NCBI RefSeq assembly: GCF_026626665.1 | Contig: NZ_JAPNKE010000002.1 | Coordinates: 7,045,168 to 7,109,167 of the forward strand | From: Nannocystis pusilla | GTDB lineage: Bacteria > Myxococcota_A > Polyangia > Nannocystales > Nannocystaceae | DNA: 64,000 nt | Direction: 5' to 3' | Shown here: in pieces, positions 1 to 11,680 of the stretch | How positions within the stretch are numbered: the first letter of the stretch is position 1 | How the letters are laid out: each line of letters starts with the position of its first letter | Notes under the pieces: generated by a model | Told to the model about the DNA's origin: nothing | Seen by the model: the letters and a program-made list of their open reading frames with translations, nothing else | Databases searched by the model: none | Program-made: the position numbers and the translations under genes

Positions 1-1504
1 AGCGACAGGCCCATCGGCGACAGGCACAGCTCGCCGACGGTGATCACCCCGTACGTGCCGATGAGCCACATGGCCGAGCCCTTGTCGGCGCCGTTGTGGG
101 TGACGAACGTGGCGGCGACCATCACCAGGGTCGACAGCGCCGTGATGCCGAGGCCGATCGAGATCTTCGCCGGCGTCGACGGCTCCTTGTTCTTGCGCCG
201 CATCCACGCGAAGAAGCCGACCACGAACGGGGTCAGGAACACGACGAAGAACGCGTTGACCGACTGGAACAGCTCGGTCGACACCAGCTTGGTCTGGGCC
301 GCCTTGCGCTGGCCTCGGTCTCGGGCGTGAGCACCTCGGCCTTGCAGGCCGGGGCCGGCGGCGGCGGCCACTCGCTCTTCGGCACGTTGTTGAAGTACGG
401 GTCGGGGCCGAGCTCCTTGGCCGGCTTGCCGTCGGGCCCCAGGACGGGGTTGCCGTGGTCGTCGGTGACGGTGATCTCGCGCAGGCTGGTGTCGACGCGC
501 TGGACCCCGCCGACGCCCTCGAGCAGCGGCGCGGCGGCCTCGGGGATCTCGCGCCGCGTGTAGCGGTCGGCCCAGGTGGTGAGGGCGTCGCCGTTCTGGT
601 GGAAGATGGCCCAGAACGCGATGACCGCGGCGAACAGCGGCAGCAGGGCGCCGATGCGCTCCTTGTCCTCGCCGTCGGAGCCCTTCCACAGGCGGTAGTA
701 GAACCAGGTCACCGGCAAGCAGGCGAACAGGAACGCGTCGTTGGACTTCGAGCCGAACACGGTCCAGCCCTCGCCGCCGACCAGCGACGGGATGAACCAC
801 CCGACCGCGGCGAACAGCGCCGCCGGCCCGAACACGGCCGCGAGGATCTGCCCGACCGGCTGGTCGCCCGGCTTGGTCGGCTTCAGCACGTCGGCCTCGG
901 CCGTGTGCTTCATGCCGGTGAGGAACCAGCCGACGCCGAAGAACATGCCGATGCCGGCCGCCAGGAAGGCGTAGCCCCAGCCGTAGGTGTTGCGCAGGTA
1001 CGCGGCGACGAAGTTGCAGACGAAGGCACCGATGTTGATGCCCATGTAAAAGATGTTGAAGCCGGCGTCCTTGTGCTCTTTGTACTGCTCGTTGTTGTAA
1101 AGGTTGCCGACCAGCGTCGAGATGTTGGGCTTGAAGAAGCCGTTGCCGACGATGATCAGCAGCAGCGACAGGAAGAACCACGGGCCGTAGCCCGGGATCG
1201 CCAGGCCCGAATAGCCGAGGCCCATCAGCACGCCGCCGATCACGATGGCGCGGCGATAGCCGAGGATCCGGTCGGCCAGGAGCCCGCCGATGAACGGCGT
1301 CAGGTACACCAGCGCGATGTAGGTCCCGTAGATGTCGCTGGCGTGCTGCGGCGCCAGGCCCAGGCCCGACTTCGCCGGCATCGCCGCGTCCGCACCCGCC
1401 TTCATGTACAGGGTGAAGATCCCCAGCATGAGGTAAAAGCCGAAGCGCTCCCACATCTCGGTGAAGAACAGGACCGGCAGACCGCGCGGGTGGTTCTTGA
1501 ACAT
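1..1504 (-). CDS. POT/PTR-family proton-dependent peptide transporter (3' end outside window)
   Basis: Inner-membrane proton-coupled oligopeptide symporter of the major facilitator superfamily. The N-terminus carries the POT signature TEMWERFGFY with the ExxER proton-coupling triad (E16, E19, R20). The second family signature, GFNIFYMGINIGAF, lies further on among alternating hydrophobic segments. The ATG at 1504 puts the family motif at the usual distance from the N-terminus. It follows a TATCGT box by 8 nt, a nearly leaderless arrangement. The frame breaks near position 312: adding one G in the GG there restores AQRKAAQTKLVSTELFQSVN and runs off the window. A hydrophilic stretch of about 80 residues between two membrane segments (nt 320-560) is longer than usual for the family. 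The family is certain; the substrate is inferred. Confidence 0.9.
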
Positions 1505-1893
1505 CGGGGCCAACGATAGGGCCCCACAAGCCCGCGCGACAAGTGCGAATCCGTTGCCCGCCGGCCGGTCGCGGCGCGCCCGCAGCGGCCTCGCCGCGAG
1601 AGCACGCCCGCCGCCCGCAGCGCCCACGCCGACTCACGCCCGCAGGCTCCGCGAACGACGTGCGACCCGCGGTTCGTGCCCGACGAACGGCCGCGCAGAC
1701 GTATGCGCCGCGCCGCGGCCGGCCACTGCGAACGTGCATGCACCGTCGACCTCACGCGCGGCGACTTTCGCCCCGGACCGACCTCCGGACCGCTGCCGCG
1801 AACGATCCTTGCCGTGGACGAGTCACCGGCGCGAATCGGCGATCGAACCGGGCCGAGCGCCACGCCGGGGCCGCGCTCGCGCCGCGAGCCGAA
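1505..1893. other. Gene-free stretch between two minus-strand genes
   Basis: About 390 nt between the transporter start and the end of the next minus-strand gene. Apart from the -10 box at 1513-1518, only GC-rich low-complexity sequence and antisense open frames with no protein-like composition are seen. No hairpin with a T-tract and no RNA gene was recognised. Confidence 0.5.
1513..1518 (-). promoter_or_regulatory. -10 box (TATCGT) of the POT transporter
   Basis: TATCGT on the minus strand ends 8 nt before the ATG at 1504. This spacing would start transcription at or just before the initiation codon. No Shine-Dalgarno is visible between the box and the ATG. Confidence 0.45.
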
Positions 1894-2661
1894 TCACTTC
1901 TGCGGCCCGAGGCGGGCCTCGAGGGCACGGATCCGGGCCAGCACGTCGGCGTGCTCCGACGACTTGGCCCAATTGGCCTGGATCGAGGCCATCTGCTCGT
2001 CGTACTGGCGGTACATCACCCGCGCGCGCCGCAGCCGCTCCGGGTCGGGCGTGACCTCGTAGCTGCGCTCGTAGACCACCGCGAGGTTGAAGATCACCGC
2101 CCCGAGCACCTCCGGCGCGGCCGGGTCGTTGCTGCTGCGGATCAGCTCGTAGGCCGCGCGGAACTTCTCGATCGCCACGTCGAAGTCGGTCAGCTCGTAG
2201 GCCTTCTGGCCCTCGTCGTAGAGCTTGCGCGCCTTGGCCATCGGGTCGCCCGGGCCGGGCGTGACCGTCGACGGCGGCGGCGGCAGCGGCCCGCCGAGCT
2301 GGGCGTCGGGCGGCGCCGCGGCCGGGTCGCCCGGCGTCCCCGGCGGGCTCGGAGCCATGCCGACCACGCGGGCCCCGACCACCTGGCCCGGCTCCCCGTC
2401 GCGGCGCAGCGTGATCTTCGCGTCGTGCTCGATGTAGACCTGCGCGCTGACCTGCTTGCCGTCGGGCCACTTGGCCAGCACCGCGATCGGGTCGTCGTCG
2501 GACACCGACCAGCGCTGCTCGCGGCTGGTCTCGCCGTCGACCGTGACCTCGGCGCCGGCCGGCACGGTCTCGACGCGGAGCACCGGGCGCGCACAGCCGA
2601 GCGTGGCCACCAGCGTGAGGCACCCGAGAGTCGCGGCGATCGCAGAGCGTGGGCCTGGCAT
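1894..2661 (-). CDS. Lipoprotein with PEGA-like domain and tetratricopeptide-like helices
   Basis: 255 residues. A signal peptide of about 22 residues ends at a lipobox-like TLGC, so the protein is probably lipid-anchored. Next comes a PEGA-like beta segment (VLRVETVPAGAEVTVDGE), a Pro/Gly-rich linker, and a helical C-terminal half with a TPR-like hairpin (ARKLYDEGQKAYELTDFD and following). PEGA plus TPR combinations are common in myxobacterial envelope proteins of unknown task. The ATG at 2661 gives the complete signal peptide. It is transcribed divergently from the DUF1415-like gene, and the two starts are only 30 nt apart. Confidence 0.75.
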   Translation of the reverse strand: MPGPRSAIAATLGCLTLVATLGCARPVLRVETVPAGAEVTVDGETSREQRWSVSDDDPIAVLAKWPDGKQVSAQVYIEHDAKITLRRDGEPGQVVGARVVGMAPSPPGTPGDPAAAPPDAQLGGPLPPPPSTVTPGPGDPMAKARKLYDEGQKAYELTDFDVAIEKFRAAYELIRSSNDPAAPEVLGAVIFNLAVVYERSYEVTPDPERLRRARVMYRQYDEQMASIQANWAKSSEHADVLARIRALEARLGPQK

Positions 2662-2671
2662 GCGCGAGGTC

Positions 2672-2681
2672 AGGATACACT
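2672..2681. promoter_or_regulatory. Bidirectional promoter with overlapping -10 boxes
   Basis: AGGATACACT reads as TATCCT on the minus strand (2677-2672) and TACACT on the plus strand (2676-2681). Each box lies exactly 10 nt from its own start codon (minus ATG at 2661, plus ATG at 2692). The two hexamers share two base pairs, so one melted bubble could serve both genes. Confidence 0.5.
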
Positions 2682-2691
2682 CTCGCCGGCG

Positions 2692-3432
2692 ATGGAGAAA
2701 CCCGGCCAGTGGCCGCCCCGGCCCCAGCTCGACGCCCTCCACGCGCGCTACGTGGTCGAGGTCGTCGAGGCGCTCAGCCTGTGCCCGTTCGCTCGCAAGT
2801 GCCGCGAGCTCGGGCGCCTGCACCGACCGACCTTCGACGACCCGCCGAGCCCGCACCAGGCCGCGCGCCGGCTCGCCGACCTCGTGACCGCGCACCCCGA
2901 CGCCGAGGTCGTCCTGCTCACCTTCGTCACGCGCGGCGCCCTGCCCGGCACCCCGCCGGCCCCGAGCCCGGAGGAGCGCGCCTTCGCCGACACCGAGCTC
3001 TTCGAAGAATTCGTCCGCGAGGTCCGCGACGTCTACGCCGGCCTGCCGCGCGTCCCCGCGCGCTTCTACATGGTCGCCTTCCACCCGGCCTACACGCGCG
3101 TCGACACCCGCCGCCCGCTGACCCCCGACTCGCTGGTCCCGCTGCTGCGGCGCACCCCGGACCCGGTGATCCAGTGCATCCGCGCCGATCTGCTCGACCA
3201 GATCCGCCGCCAGGCCCAGGCCGCCGCGGAGGCCCGCTTCCGCGAGGAGATGGCCCGCCTCGGCCCCGAGTTCCTGATCCTCGCCGAGCGCGCGATCAAG
3301 GCCGACCCCGAGCTCAGCCAGGACATCGCCCGCCACAACTTCGACAGCGTCGGCGCCGGCCCCGGCCGCGAGCAGCTCGAAGCCACGATCGCCGACATCC
3401 TGGCCAGCCGCCGCGCGCTCGAGCTCGAGTGA
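2692..3432 (+). CDS. DUF1415-like cytosolic protein
   Basis: 246 residues, no signal peptide or membrane segment. The motif ALSLCPFARK near residue 28, with C31, is the hallmark seen at the same place in DUF1415 proteins (N/S-LCPFA). The rest is charged and helical and ends in a Glu/Arg-rich helix. Family members are widespread in proteobacteria without an established reaction. The ATG at 2692 lies 10 nt after a TACACT box. The gene is followed by a stop-proximal palindrome cluster. Confidence 0.65.
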   Translation: MEKPGQWPPRPQLDALHARYVVEVVEALSLCPFARKCRELGRLHRPTFDDPPSPHQAARRLADLVTAHPDAEVVLLTFVTRGALPGTPPAPSPEERAFADTELFEEFVREVRDVYAGLPRVPARFYMVAFHPAYTRVDTRRPLTPDSLVPLLRRTPDPVIQCIRADLLDQIRRQAQAAAEARFREEMARLGPEFLILAERAIKADPELSQDIARHNFDSVGAGPGREQLEATIADILASRRALELE

Positions 3433-3444
3433 GCCTGCCTTTGA

Positions 3445-3503
3445 GTCATGCCCCGATCGACATGCTCGATCGGTCATGTTCTTTGAGCATTGCCTTTCCG
3501 ACA
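3445..3503. repeat. Palindrome cluster of the CATGTCC family, 13 nt after a stop codon
   Basis: Contains GTCATGCCCC, CGATCGACATGCTCGATCG (7-bp arms 3454-3460 and 3466-3472), GGTCATGTTC and GAGCATTGCC in series, a diverged version of the repeat unit found across the window. It follows the stop at 3432 and could fold as a chain of short hairpins in the mRNA 3' end. Confidence 0.6.
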
Positions 3504-3717
3504 TCCACGACAGTCCGCGCCGTCCGCGTGCGCCGCGGCGGTCGGAGGCTCGGGTCACGTGGATCTCCCACGAGCGCCAGGGCTCCGCCAGTCCTGCCAC
3601 CCGCCGCCGCGGGCATCGGCGCGCAACGGTGCGTCATCGTCCAGGCAGCCGATTCCTGCCTCTCGGGCGCCACCGGCTTCGCCTGGCGCGGCTGAGGCCA
3701 CCGCCGCGCGGACGCGC

Positions 3718-3723
3718 TATCCT
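3718..3723 (+). promoter_or_regulatory. -10 box (TATCCT) ahead of the gene at 3733
   Basis: TATCCT ends 9 nt before the ATG at 3733, with no Shine-Dalgarno in between. This fits the nearly leaderless layout shared by many genes here. Confidence 0.45.
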
Positions 3724-3732
3724 CCGCGCCGC

Positions 3733-4566
3733 ATGACCGAGCGTCACGTGCAATGCAGCACCTGCGGGGTTTTGCGCCCCGAGGGCGAGTCGCGCAACAT
3801 CCCCACCCTCGCCGGCGAGCCATACGTCGACGGCTACTACTGCAGCGCCCACGCCGGCGCCGCCCTCGACGCCGCGCGGGCCCACCTCGCCGCGCTCGAC
3901 TTCGAGGACGACACGCGCGACGACATGATGCCGCTCGTCAGCTTCCACGCGCTGGTGCGCGCGCGCGGCCTGATGAGCGAGACGCTCGACCCGCCCGCGC
4001 CCGGCGTCGGCATGGAGCGGGTGCGCAACGAGGCCCTCGCGCTGCTCGACCTGCTGAGGCACACGCGCCTGCCGATCGTCGAGCCCTCGGCGCTGTGTTC
4101 GGGCTGTTATCGCCCCGTCCCCGCCTCGCAGGTCCGCGTGATCCCGTGGTTCAACGACGACCTCGCCGACTTCGTCACCACTTTCCGCTGCGGCGACTGC
4201 GTCGCCGACTCTCTGGCCGACACCCGGGCCCGCCTGACGGCCGGCGGTCCCCGCGAGGTCGGCCGCCTGGCCGAGTTCTTCCACCGCCACGCGATCACCA
4301 TCCACGAGCACCGCCGCGGCGATCCACCCGAGGCCGTCCGCCCGCTGCTCGAGCTCACCCTCGAGCACCTGGTCCGCGGCACCCTGAAGCTGCAGCTCGG
4401 CGAGACCGTGCCGCTGAATGACGTTCTGTCCGCGGCCGCGCCCGCGCCGCCGCCCGCGCCGTCGCCTGAGCCCGCTGCCGAGCCGCCGCTCGCGGCCGCC
4501 GAGCCGCGCCCGGCCCCGTCATTGTGGCAGCGGATCCGCCGGGCCTTCGGCCGCGCAGGTGATTGA
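3733..4566 (+). CDS. Unknown protein with paired CxxC motifs and a C-terminal Pro/Ala tail
   Basis: 277 residues. CSTCG near residue 8 and CSGCYR in the middle, followed by CGDC, resemble the knuckles of zinc ribbons or treble clefs, so metal binding is plausible. The region after about residue 235 is a Pro/Ala/Glu-rich linker ending in a basic amphipathic helix (LWQRIRRAFGR). No signal peptide is present and no known family was recognised. The ATG at 3733 is set by the TATCCT box. The gene is followed 8 nt after its stop by a palindrome cluster, which suggests a single-gene unit. Confidence 0.6.
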   Translation: MTERHVQCSTCGVLRPEGESRNIPTLAGEPYVDGYYCSAHAGAALDAARAHLAALDFEDDTRDDMMPLVSFHALVRARGLMSETLDPPAPGVGMERVRNEALALLDLLRHTRLPIVEPSALCSGCYRPVPASQVRVIPWFNDDLADFVTTFRCGDCVADSLADTRARLTAGGPREVGRLAEFFHRHAITIHEHRRGDPPEAVRPLLELTLEHLVRGTLKLQLGETVPLNDVLSAAAPAPPPAPSPEPAAEPPLAAAEPRPAPSLWQRIRRAFGRAGD

Positions 4567-4573
4567 CCCAAGA

Positions 4574-4622
4574 GACATGTCCATCGGGACATTCTCTTCG
4601 AGGCATGTCCTGTGAGACATGC
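4574..4622. repeat. Two palindrome units of the ACATGTCC family, 8 nt after a stop codon
   Basis: Reads GACATGTCCATCGGGACAT then GGCATGTCCTGTGAGACATG. Each half is a short inverted repeat with a 3-4 nt loop, directly after the stop at 4566. Confidence 0.7.
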
Positions 4623-4737
4623 ACTGACCTGCGCGCCCCCGGTCTGAGGGTTTCCGGCGACACACCTCACGCGTCAGGCGACACGAGGTCGCACTGGCGA
4701 CGGGCCGCGGCGCCTGTCGACGGCGTCGCCGCTGGCG

Positions 4738-4743
4738 TACACT
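4738..4743 (+). promoter_or_regulatory. -10 box (TACACT) of the ankyrin gene
   Basis: TACACT ends 11 nt before the ATG at 4755. It has the same sequence as the box of the DUF1415-like gene, and the leader is too short for a normal ribosome binding site. Confidence 0.4.
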
Positions 4744-4754
4744 GCGACCCGGTC

Positions 4755-5903
4755 ATGGCGGCGCCGGACGATTTCGAACCGATGGTCGACGCTCCGCTGC
4801 TCGAGGCCGTGCGCGTCGGCAGCCTCGAAGACGTCCGCCGGCGGCTCGCCGCGACCACCGACCTCGACACGCGCAGCCACGCCTACGAATACACCGCGCT
4901 CGAGCTGGCGCTCGCGCTGGGCCGGGTCGACGTGGCCCGGCTGCTGCTCGACGCCGGCGCCGACCCGAACGCGGCCTCGGCCAACGACACCGACGCGTTG
5001 ACCGTGGCGATCGAGGAGTTCGGCGAGGCGTCGCACCCGCTGATCGAGCTGCTCCTGGACCACGGCGCGCGCCCGAGCGACGCCGCGCTGTGGGCCGCGG
5101 CGCAGGCCGGCGATCTGTGGGCCGTCGATTGTCTGCTCGCGGCGCTGTCCGCCGAGTCGGCCTCGAGCCACGACCTCGAGGCGCTCGAGGGCGCCTTGCT
5201 GGCGGCCGCCGTCCGCCGCGGCGACGCGGCCCTGTTCGAGCGCGTGCGCGCCCGCAGCGACGAGATGTCCGCGAGCTCGCTGCAGTGGGCCTTCGAGGCT
5301 GCGGCCGACAGCGGCCAGTCGGGCATGTGGGGCCGGCTGCGCCAGCTCGGCGAGCCCGACCTCCCGCGCGCCCTGCAATCGGCCGTGCTCGCCTTCCTGC
5401 GCAACGGCACCCCCGCGCAGTACGACCTGCTGCGCCGGATCACCCGCGAGGCCGGACCCGCCGCCGCCAGCCAGCTGTTCGCGTTCGCAGTCACCTGCGG
5501 CCTCGACGTCTCCGACCGCTCCGAGGCCCTGCTGTCCCTCGCCCGCGAGTGCCGCGGCGACCTCGAGGCCCGCGACGCCAGAGGCATGACCGCCCTGCTG
5601 ATGGCCGCCGACCGCCATCACATCCAGCACATGCGCCGGCTGATCGCCCTCGGCGCCGACCGCGACGTCCGCGACCCCGACGGCCAGGGCATCAGCGCCT
5701 ACGTCGAGCGCTGGCCGCAGAGCGTGCGCCTGAGCGAGGCCCGCGCCTTCCTGGCCGAGCTCGGCCTGCCCACCGAACGCCCCGCCGGGTCGCAGCGCTC
5801 CCCCTCGCGCGACCCGATCGGCCTCGCGGTGGTGCTCGGCCTGGCCATCGCGGCCGGCATCCTCGCGGTCGTGCTCCTGCTCCACGCGCTCGGCTTGTTG
5901 TGA
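4755..5903 (+). CDS. Ankyrin-repeat protein with a C-terminal membrane anchor
   Basis: 382 residues. Ankyrin repeats are clear at the N-terminus (TALELALALGRVDVARLLLD, AGADPNAAS, LIELLLDHGA) and again near residue 275-320 (GMTALLMAADRHHIQHMRRL, IALGADRDVRDPDGQG). A more degenerate helical middle links them. The last 25 residues form one transmembrane helix (IGLAVVLGLAIAAGILAVVL) with almost no tail, so the repeats should face the cytoplasm as a tail-anchored scaffold. The binding partner is unknown. The start follows a TACACT box, and the stop is followed by the longest palindrome cluster of the window. Confidence 0.85.
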   Translation: MAAPDDFEPMVDAPLLEAVRVGSLEDVRRRLAATTDLDTRSHAYEYTALELALALGRVDVARLLLDAGADPNAASANDTDALTVAIEEFGEASHPLIELLLDHGARPSDAALWAAAQAGDLWAVDCLLAALSAESASSHDLEALEGALLAAAVRRGDAALFERVRARSDEMSASSLQWAFEAAADSGQSGMWGRLRQLGEPDLPRALQSAVLAFLRNGTPAQYDLLRRITREAGPAAASQLFAFAVTCGLDVSDRSEALLSLARECRGDLEARDARGMTALLMAADRHHIQHMRRLIALGADRDVRDPDGQGISAYVERWPQSVRLSEARAFLAELGLPTERPAGSQRSPSRDPIGLAVVLGLAIAAGILAVVLLLHALGLL

Positions 5904-5910
5904 GAGCGGA

Positions 5911-6008
5911 GAGCATGCCCTGATGGACATGTCCTCTGACACATGTCCTTTAAGTTATTCGATCACGGACATGTTCTTCAGAGCATGCTCTTTGGAGCAC
6001 GTCGTGAC
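5911..6008. repeat. Longest cluster of the CATGTCC palindrome family
   Basis: Begins 8 nt after the stop at 5903. It contains GAGCATGCCC, GGACATGTCCTCTGACACAT, GTCCTTTAAG, GGACATGTTCTTCAGAGCAT, GCTCTTTGGAGCACGTC and GTGACA: at least five half-sites in alternating orientation with T-rich spacers. It could form several alternative hairpins in the 3' end of the ankyrin mRNA. The next gene starts at 6176. Confidence 0.7.
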
Positions 6009-6162
6009 AATTACCGCTCCGGCCGCGCGCGGCGGCCCTCGCATTCACGCGACCGACGCGCGCGAGCGCGCCGGGCCGCGCCTCCGCGTGCCCCTGCCAC
6101 CTCCGCTGATGCGGGGTCCTGCGAGCAATCGTGCCCACGCGGCGGCGGCCGGCCGCGCGGGC

Positions 6163-6168
6163 TATGCT
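6163..6168 (+). promoter_or_regulatory. -10 box (TATGCT) of the gene at 6176
   Basis: TATGCT ends 7 nt before the ATG at 6176, which would place the transcription start on the A of the ATG. This favours 6176 over the in-frame ATG at 6164, which lies inside the box. Confidence 0.5.
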
Positions 6169-6175
6169 GCGGGGC

Positions 6176-6907
6176 ATGCAAGGCTCCGCGATCGCGCTGC
6201 TCATCCTCGCTTACCTCGCCGCGCTCGGCGTCGCGGTGTGGAGCGACGTCTCCGCCGGCACGCTGCTGACCTGGGGGGCCGGCGGGGCCGCGCTGATCTG
6301 GCTGGTCGTCCTGGTCACCTTGCCGTGGAACCTGCACTTCCGGGCGCGCGAGGTGCTGGCGGAGATGCGGCGCTCGCGGGAGGCCGGCATCAAGGTCAGC
6401 GACGATCAGATCGCCTTCGCCGAGCGGGTCAAGCGCTGGACCCTGATCACCAGCTTGACGATCCACTTCGTCTCCGCCGGCGTCGCCCTCGCCGTCGCCC
6501 TGCTCACCGGCTCCGACCTCGGCTATCCGTTCGCCGGCTTCTATCTGCTGTCGTGCCTGGTGCGCCCCGCCATCGCCTCGATGCAGCAGGTCCGCCGCCG
6601 CCTCGAGGCGCTCGCCGAGGACACTCGCTTCCCGCGCGACGACGTGATGAAGCTGCGCGGCCAGGTCGGGCGCCACGAGACCGTCGTCGAGCAGCTCGAG
6701 GAGGCGCTCAAGAAGCTGCGCGAGGAGCACGACGCGCTGGCGGTCCGCGCCGATCGTCAGCGGGTCGAGCTCGAGCAGAAGATCGGCGCCCTCGCGCGCA
6801 AGTTCGAGGACAGCCTCGACCGCCTGACCGACAACCGCGAGCTCATCTCCGGCATCAAGGCCTTCCTGCGGATGATCCGCGAGGGCGACGCCGACGCCCG
6901 CGCGTGA
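6176..6907 (+). CDS. Membrane protein with C-terminal coiled coil, upstream of the sigma/kinase pair
   Basis: 243 residues. Two N-terminal membrane helices (IALLILAYLAALGVAVWSDV; GAALIWLVVLVTLPWNLHF) are followed by a cytoplasmic loop and a second helical pair (about residues 95-140). A long coiled coil (LEEALKKLREEHDALAVR and on to the end) is rich in Glu, Lys and Arg heptads. No family was recognised. It is encoded 44 nt before the ECF sigma factor, but that gene has its own -10 box, so operon membership is uncertain. A role as a membrane sensor or scaffold is only a guess from position. Confidence 0.7.
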   Translation: MQGSAIALLILAYLAALGVAVWSDVSAGTLLTWGAGGAALIWLVVLVTLPWNLHFRAREVLAEMRRSREAGIKVSDDQIAFAERVKRWTLITSLTIHFVSAGVALAVALLTGSDLGYPFAGFYLLSCLVRPAIASMQQVRRRLEALAEDTRFPRDDVMKLRGQVGRHETVVEQLEEALKKLREEHDALAVRADRQRVELEQKIGALARKFEDSLDRLTDNRELISGIKAFLRMIREGDADARA

Positions 6908-6937
6908 GCCGTCTGGCCGATCCGCGCCGCCTCGCGC

Positions 6938-6943
6938 TATCCT
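6938..6943 (+). promoter_or_regulatory. -10 box (TATCCT) of the ECF sigma gene
   Basis: TATCCT ends 7 nt before the GTG at 6951. That is the spacing expected if transcription begins on the initiation codon. Confidence 0.5.
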
Positions 6944-6950
6944 CGGCGAC

Positions 6951-7589
6951 GTGGACGAGCACGATCGACGCCTCCTCGAGGCCTGGCGCGCCGGCGACCG
7001 CAAGGCCGGGCAGGAGCTGGTCGAGCAGCACTACTCGGCGGTCTACCGCTTCTTCTTCGGCAAGGTCCGCGACTCGGTGTGCGAGGACCTGTCCCAACAG
7101 ACATTCGAGGTCGTGTGCCGCCGGCGCGACGCCTTCCGCGGCGACGGCAGCTTCCGCGCCTACCTGTTCGGGGTCGCCCGCTTCGTCCTGATCGGCTGGG
7201 CGCGGCGGCAGCGGCGGTTCGAGCCGACCGAGGACAGCCTGCCCGCCGACGCCGACCCGCTGCCCGGGCTGCTCGCCGACCGCGAGCTGGTCAAGATCGT
7301 CGCCACCGCGCTGCGCGGCCTGGCGCTCGACGACCAGCTGCTCATCGAGCTCAAGGACTGGGAGCACCTCACCCAGGCCGAGCTCGCGGCGCTGTTCGAG
7401 GTCCCGCAGGCGACCGTCGCCCGTCGCCTCCAGCGCGCGCGCGCGCCTGCGCGCCGCGGTCGAGCGGCTCGTCGACGACCCGGCCCTGCGCGACCGCACC
7501 CTGCGCGGCCTCGAGAGCTGCATGGAGAGCATCCGCCTCGAGGTCGACCGCCGCTTCGGCCCGGCGCCGCGCGGCCAGGACGACTCGGC

Positions 7590-7593
<4 letters not shown>
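6951..7593 (+). CDS. ECF-type RNA polymerase sigma factor
   Basis: About 213 residues after correction. Region 2 spans residues 23-80 (YSAVYRFFFGKVRDSVCEDL onward, then FRAYLFGVARFVLIGWARRQ). Region 4 is a helix-turn-helix (LTQAELAALFEVPQATVARR). The frame breaks near 7440 in an alternating GC run. Shifting there continues LRAAVERLVDDPALRDRTLR to a TGA at 7591-7593, whereas the unshifted frame reads into the kinase. The GTG at 6951 is fixed by the TATCCT box 7 nt upstream. The stop overlaps the kinase GTG as GTGA, so the two are translationally coupled. The kinase rather than a classical anti-sigma factor may control its activity, as in other myxobacterial sigma/kinase pairs (inference). Confidence 0.85.
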
Positions 7594-11222
<3,629 letters not shown>

Positions 11223-11227
11223 CCTGA

Positions 11228-11253
11228 AAGGACATGTCCTCATCGACATGTCC
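11228..11253. repeat. Palindrome unit, 6 nt after the kinase stop
   Basis: GGACATGTCCTCATCGACAT plus GTCCC. This is one of the cleanest copies, and the two ACATGTCC half-sites lie in direct orientation here. Confidence 0.7.
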
Positions 11254-11337
11254 CACGATACAGAAACGCCGCGCGCCCCCGCCCGGCGGTGTTTCGCGCC
11301 TCCGCCGGCGCCTGCAGCCGGCCCGGCGTCCTCGCGC

Positions 11338-11360
11338 TACCGTGATCCGCGGAGGAGGAA
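11338..11360 (+). promoter_or_regulatory. -10 box and strong ribosome binding site of the 30-residue peptide
   Basis: TACCGT at 11338-11343 is followed by GGAGGAGGAA at 11351-11360, 4 nt before the ATG at 11365. This is the strongest Shine-Dalgarno in the window and contrasts with the leaderless genes around it. Confidence 0.6.
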
Positions 11361-11364
11361 CCCG

Positions 11365-11457
11365 ATGAGAGCACCCAAGCAAAAATCGAAGCCGGTCGCG
11401 ATCAAGTCCGGCATCCGCGCCGGCGGCGAGATGGCGATGAGCGTCATCCGCAACTAG
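11365..11457 (+). CDS. 30-residue basic peptide of unknown role
   Basis: The peptide starts MRAPKQKSKPVAIKSG, continues IRAGGEMAMSV and ends IRN. It is very basic at the N-terminus, has a Gly-Gly in the middle and no Cys. Very short length, a strong ribosome binding site and a -10 box at the right distance argue for a real gene. It lies 142 nt after the kinase stop. Short peptides with a K-[ST]-x-[IV]-[RK]-A-G-G core recur in my memory of myxobacterial genomes, but I cannot assign a family. A peptide precursor or a signalling peptide linked to the kinase is possible; neither is shown. Confidence 0.55.
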   Translation: MRAPKQKSKPVAIKSGIRAGGEMAMSVIRN

Positions 11458-11554
11458 CGGCCGCGATCGGGGCATGACGGGGCCCGCCCTCGATCATGCC
11501 CCGGTCGCGCGCTCGGCCCGATCGACGGGAGCGCGTCCGACTCGCCCCGCACGA

Positions 11555-11570
11555 ATGTCCCCGGGGACAT
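11555..11570. repeat. Perfect 16-bp palindrome ATGTCCCCGGGGACAT
   Basis: This is the core of the dispersed repeat without a loop, 98 nt after the peptide stop and ahead of the M23-like gene. Confidence 0.6.
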
Positions 11571-11680
11571 CTTCGAACTCGTCGCATGGGACCTCCGCCG
11601 GAAGTCGGCCTCGTGTCTCCCCGCGCTCTGAAGATCCTTGAACAATTGCGATGGAACGAGATCTGCGAGCGACCGATCGC

